The notes beneath the pieces were generated by a model that had not been told where the DNA came from, did not search any database, and was given only the letters and a program-made list of their open reading frames with translations. Shown here piece by piece: positions 31,116 through 32,670 of a stretch of DNA of 32,670 nucleotides. This stretch comes from a bacterium. Its GTDB lineage: Bacteria; Desulfobacterota; DSWW01. The position numbers and the translations under genes were made by a program. Location: positions 1 to 32,670 of the forward strand of contig JANQFG010000153.1 of assembly GCA_028277985.1 (NCBI GenBank), read 5' to 3'. Every line of letters starts with the position of its first letter. Positions within the stretch are counted from its first letter, which is position 1.

Positions 31116-31208
31116 TATTAGGTGTTAGTCCACCCCCCCCGCCCTGGGCGAGCACTGTTTCCGGGAGGTCGTGGTTGGGAGCTAATACCTGACACCTAAC
31201 ACCTAATA
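31116..31208. repeat. inverted repeat of TATTAGGTGTTAG words in the hyuA-hyuB gap
   Basis: A perfect 13-base inverted repeat, TATTAGGTGTTAG (31116-31128) and CTAACACCTAATA (31196-31208), encloses 67 bases. Next to the arms are further partial copies (TTAGGTATTAGG, CTAATACCTGACACC). A run of eight or nine C follows the left arm. It looks like an intergenic repeat inserted between two genes that are usually adjacent. Confidence 0.65.
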
Positions 31209-31253
31209 GCCAGAGGCGGCGCAAGCCGTCCTAGATGGCAATGGAGCGACGAA

Positions 31254-32670
31254 ATGGAATCCGTTGATCCAATCACCGCCGAGGTCATCCGGTGCGGCCT
31301 TCACACGATCGCCAACGAGATGGGCGACACCATGATCCGGACCGCAACGACTCCGACCTTCAGCGAGTCCCATGACTTCTCCACTTCCATCTTCGATGCG
31401 CGAGGCAGGATCATCGCCCTGGCGGATGCCCTGCCCATCCACATGGGCGCGAGCAAGTTCTCAGTCACGGCCACCCTGGAGGCCTTTGGAGACGACCTTC
31501 ACCCCGGTGACATCATCGTGGTGAACGACCCGTACCACGGAGGCTCTCACCTGCCCGACTGGACCATGATGACCCCAATCTTCTGTGACGGAGAGCTGGT
31601 CTTCTTCCCTGTGACGAGGGCTCATCAGGGAGACACCGGCGGGACCGTGCCCGGGGGGTACAATCCCGGCGCAACCGACATCTGGCAGGAGGGGCTTCGC
31701 CTGCCGCCGATCAAGATCTGTGACCGAGGCAAACCAAGGGACGATATCATCAAGATGCTCCAGATCAACAACCGGGAGCCGACTTTTCTCGGTGACCTGA
31801 AGGCGATGATGGGCTCGGTGCGGGTGGGCGAGAGGCGGCTCAACGAAATGCTCGAGAAGTACGGCCTCGACACGGTCCGTGATTGCCTGGACTACATGAT
31901 CGACTACACGGAGCGCAGGTTTCGGGCAGAGATCCGTGAATGGCCGGACGGCGAGTACAAAGGGGAGGCGTACCTGGAGCACGATTGCCAGGGCGTTCAG
32001 GACATCACGATCCGGGCGACCGTGACCGTGTCCGAGGACTCCCTGAAGATCGATTTCACGGGCAGCGACCCGCAGACGCCCGGCTTCATCAACAGTTCTC
32101 TTCCGAATTCCTATTCCTACCTGTTCCTCACCCTGTCGAGCATGATCGACGACGGGATCCCCCGAAACGAAGGGCTCTTCCATCCGGTCGAGGTCATCCT
32201 GCCCGAGGGTACGGTGGTCAACCCGAGACCGCCGGCCCCCTGCACGGCCTGCACCCTGCACGCGGGCGGCGAGGTAGGCGAGGCACTCGCCTTCGCCCTG
32301 GAGAAGGCGATCCCGGAAAAAGCCTACGTGCAGAACATCAAGCTGGGAATGCCGCTTGTCACCTACGGAACGAATCCGTACACAGGGGAATTCTACGTAG
32401 ACCAGAACGTGATGATGGCCGCCGGCTGGTGCAACGGGGCCTACGGCGTGGACGGCTGGGGTGCTCTGGCCCCCTTCTTCGGAGCTATGACGATGGCCAC
32501 CGGAGAACTCCACGACATGCTCTATCCGGTGCAGACCATGGGCCGCGAATACAAGACGGATTCCGGGGGGCCAGGCAAATGGCGAGGAGGCCTGGGCGCG
32601 GACGTGGGGATCAAGGCCCTTGCGCCCATGTTTCTGCACACGTACCTTATCGGCACGAAGTATCCGATGC
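31254..32670 (+). CDS. hyuB: hydantoinase/oxoprolinase family protein, subunit B, 3' truncated by window edge
   Basis: The frame stays open from the ATG at 31254 to the right edge, 472 codons of an expected 520-590. HyuB landmarks are VDPITAEVIRCGLHTIANEMGDTMIRTA at the N-terminus, GDIIVVNDPYHGGSHLPDW (about residues 84-102), the metal-site context TRAHQGDTGG, and DFTGSDPQTPGFINSS. It is the catalytic partner of subunit A for ring opening or carboxylation. GGAG eight bases upstream supports this start. The end of the protein lies outside the window, so completeness cannot be judged. Confidence 0.9.
   Translation, partial: MESVDPITAEVIRCGLHTIANEMGDTMIRTATTPTFSESHDFSTSIFDARGRIIALADALPIHMGASKFSVTATLEAFGDDLHPGDIIVVNDPYHGGSHLPDWTMMTPIFCDGELVFFPVTRAHQGDTGGTVPGGYNPGATDIWQEGLRLPPIKICDRGKPRDDIIKMLQINNREPTFLGDLKAMMGSVRVGERRLNEMLEKYGLDTVRDCLDYMIDYTERRFRAEIREWPDGEYKGEAYLEHDCQGVQDITIRATVTVSEDSLKIDFTGSDPQTPGFINSSLPNSYSYLFLTLSSMIDDGIPRNEGLFHPVEVILPEGTVVNPRPPAPCTACTLHAGGEVGEALAFALEKAIPEKAYVQNIKLGMPLVTYGTNPYTGEFYVDQNVMMAAGWCNGAYGVDGWGALAPFFGAMTMATGELHDMLYPVQTMGREYKTDSGGPGKWRGGLGADVGIKALAPMFLHTYLIGTKYPM

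Noticed and set aside
31461..32639. A 392-codon minus-strand frame at the right edge
   Set aside because: The plus strand here clearly encodes HyuB, which stays open to the edge; the minus frame is its shadow.
1..32670. A defence island, prophage or integrated element
   Set aside because: No integrase, transposase, nuclease-helicase, toxin-antitoxin or phage structural gene was recognised, and base composition is even apart from the promoter regions.

Overview
The window looks like chromosomal DNA from a GC-rich Gram-negative anaerobe, most likely a deltaproteobacterium (Desulfobacterota). The reasons are indirect: a Pta-AckA pair, a stand-alone FmdE-like protein, a ThiS/HesA pair of the type seen in Mo/W-cofactor loci, an SO_0444-type metal permease, a CxxC...CxxC signal-protein tail, and intergenic GGGTCAGG-type words. 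I recognised no tRNA, rRNA, CRISPR array, transposase or phage gene. Most of the window is ordinary metabolic and regulatory DNA.

Layout. 1-2346: an ABC importer of the iron-complex/cobalamin class (substrate-binding protein cut by the left edge, permease, ATPase). 2354-4000: glpD on the minus strand, with a strong promoter carrying a perfect AT-rich palindrome, divergent from a TetR regulator (4275-4937). 4934-6584: a minus-strand metal module, an ArsR/SmtB repressor with both alpha3 (CVC) and alpha5 (DxH...HxxE) metal sites and a Cys/His-rich permease. It is driven by a consensus promoter overlapped by a SmtB-like operator. 6585-6974 is the only gene-free gap over 300 bp; it holds that promoter/operator, a GGGGACAG inverted repeat and a candidate promoter for the next gene. 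6975-9764: an M23 peptidase, a TIM-barrel isomerase-like protein and MobB. 9831-12077: a TPP-dependent enzyme followed by a gamma-carbonic anhydrase. 12267-13697: a secreted hypothetical protein and a six-helix membrane protein with a four-Cys tail. 13900-14953: a ThiS/MoaD-like sulfur carrier and its HesA/ThiF-like E1.

15080-20995 is the most coherent block: glutamate dehydrogenase, an acetolactate-synthase-like TPP enzyme, an aldehyde dehydrogenase and an HD-GYP-like signalling protein, all on the plus strand and closely spaced. Read together, the first three could convert glutamate to 2-oxoglutarate, succinate semialdehyde and succinate, as the cyanobacterial 2-oxoglutarate decarboxylase/SSADH pair does. 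The TPP gene carries one in-frame TGA at 17801-17803 where relatives have an aromatic residue, and a perfect 33-bp inverted repeat separates it from the dehydrogenase gene.

21066-25363 (minus strand): pta-ackA and, downstream with its own promoter, a one-helix protein and a small Cys-rich protein, with three triloop hairpins between those two. 25573-27350: a PNPOx-like flavoprotein, an FmdE-like protein with a zinc ribbon, and a membrane-anchored Cys-rich protein. 27442-32670: a long regulator with two MerR-type DNA-binding domains, then hydantoinase/oxoprolinase subunits A and B (B cut by the right edge), with an inverted repeat in the A-B gap.
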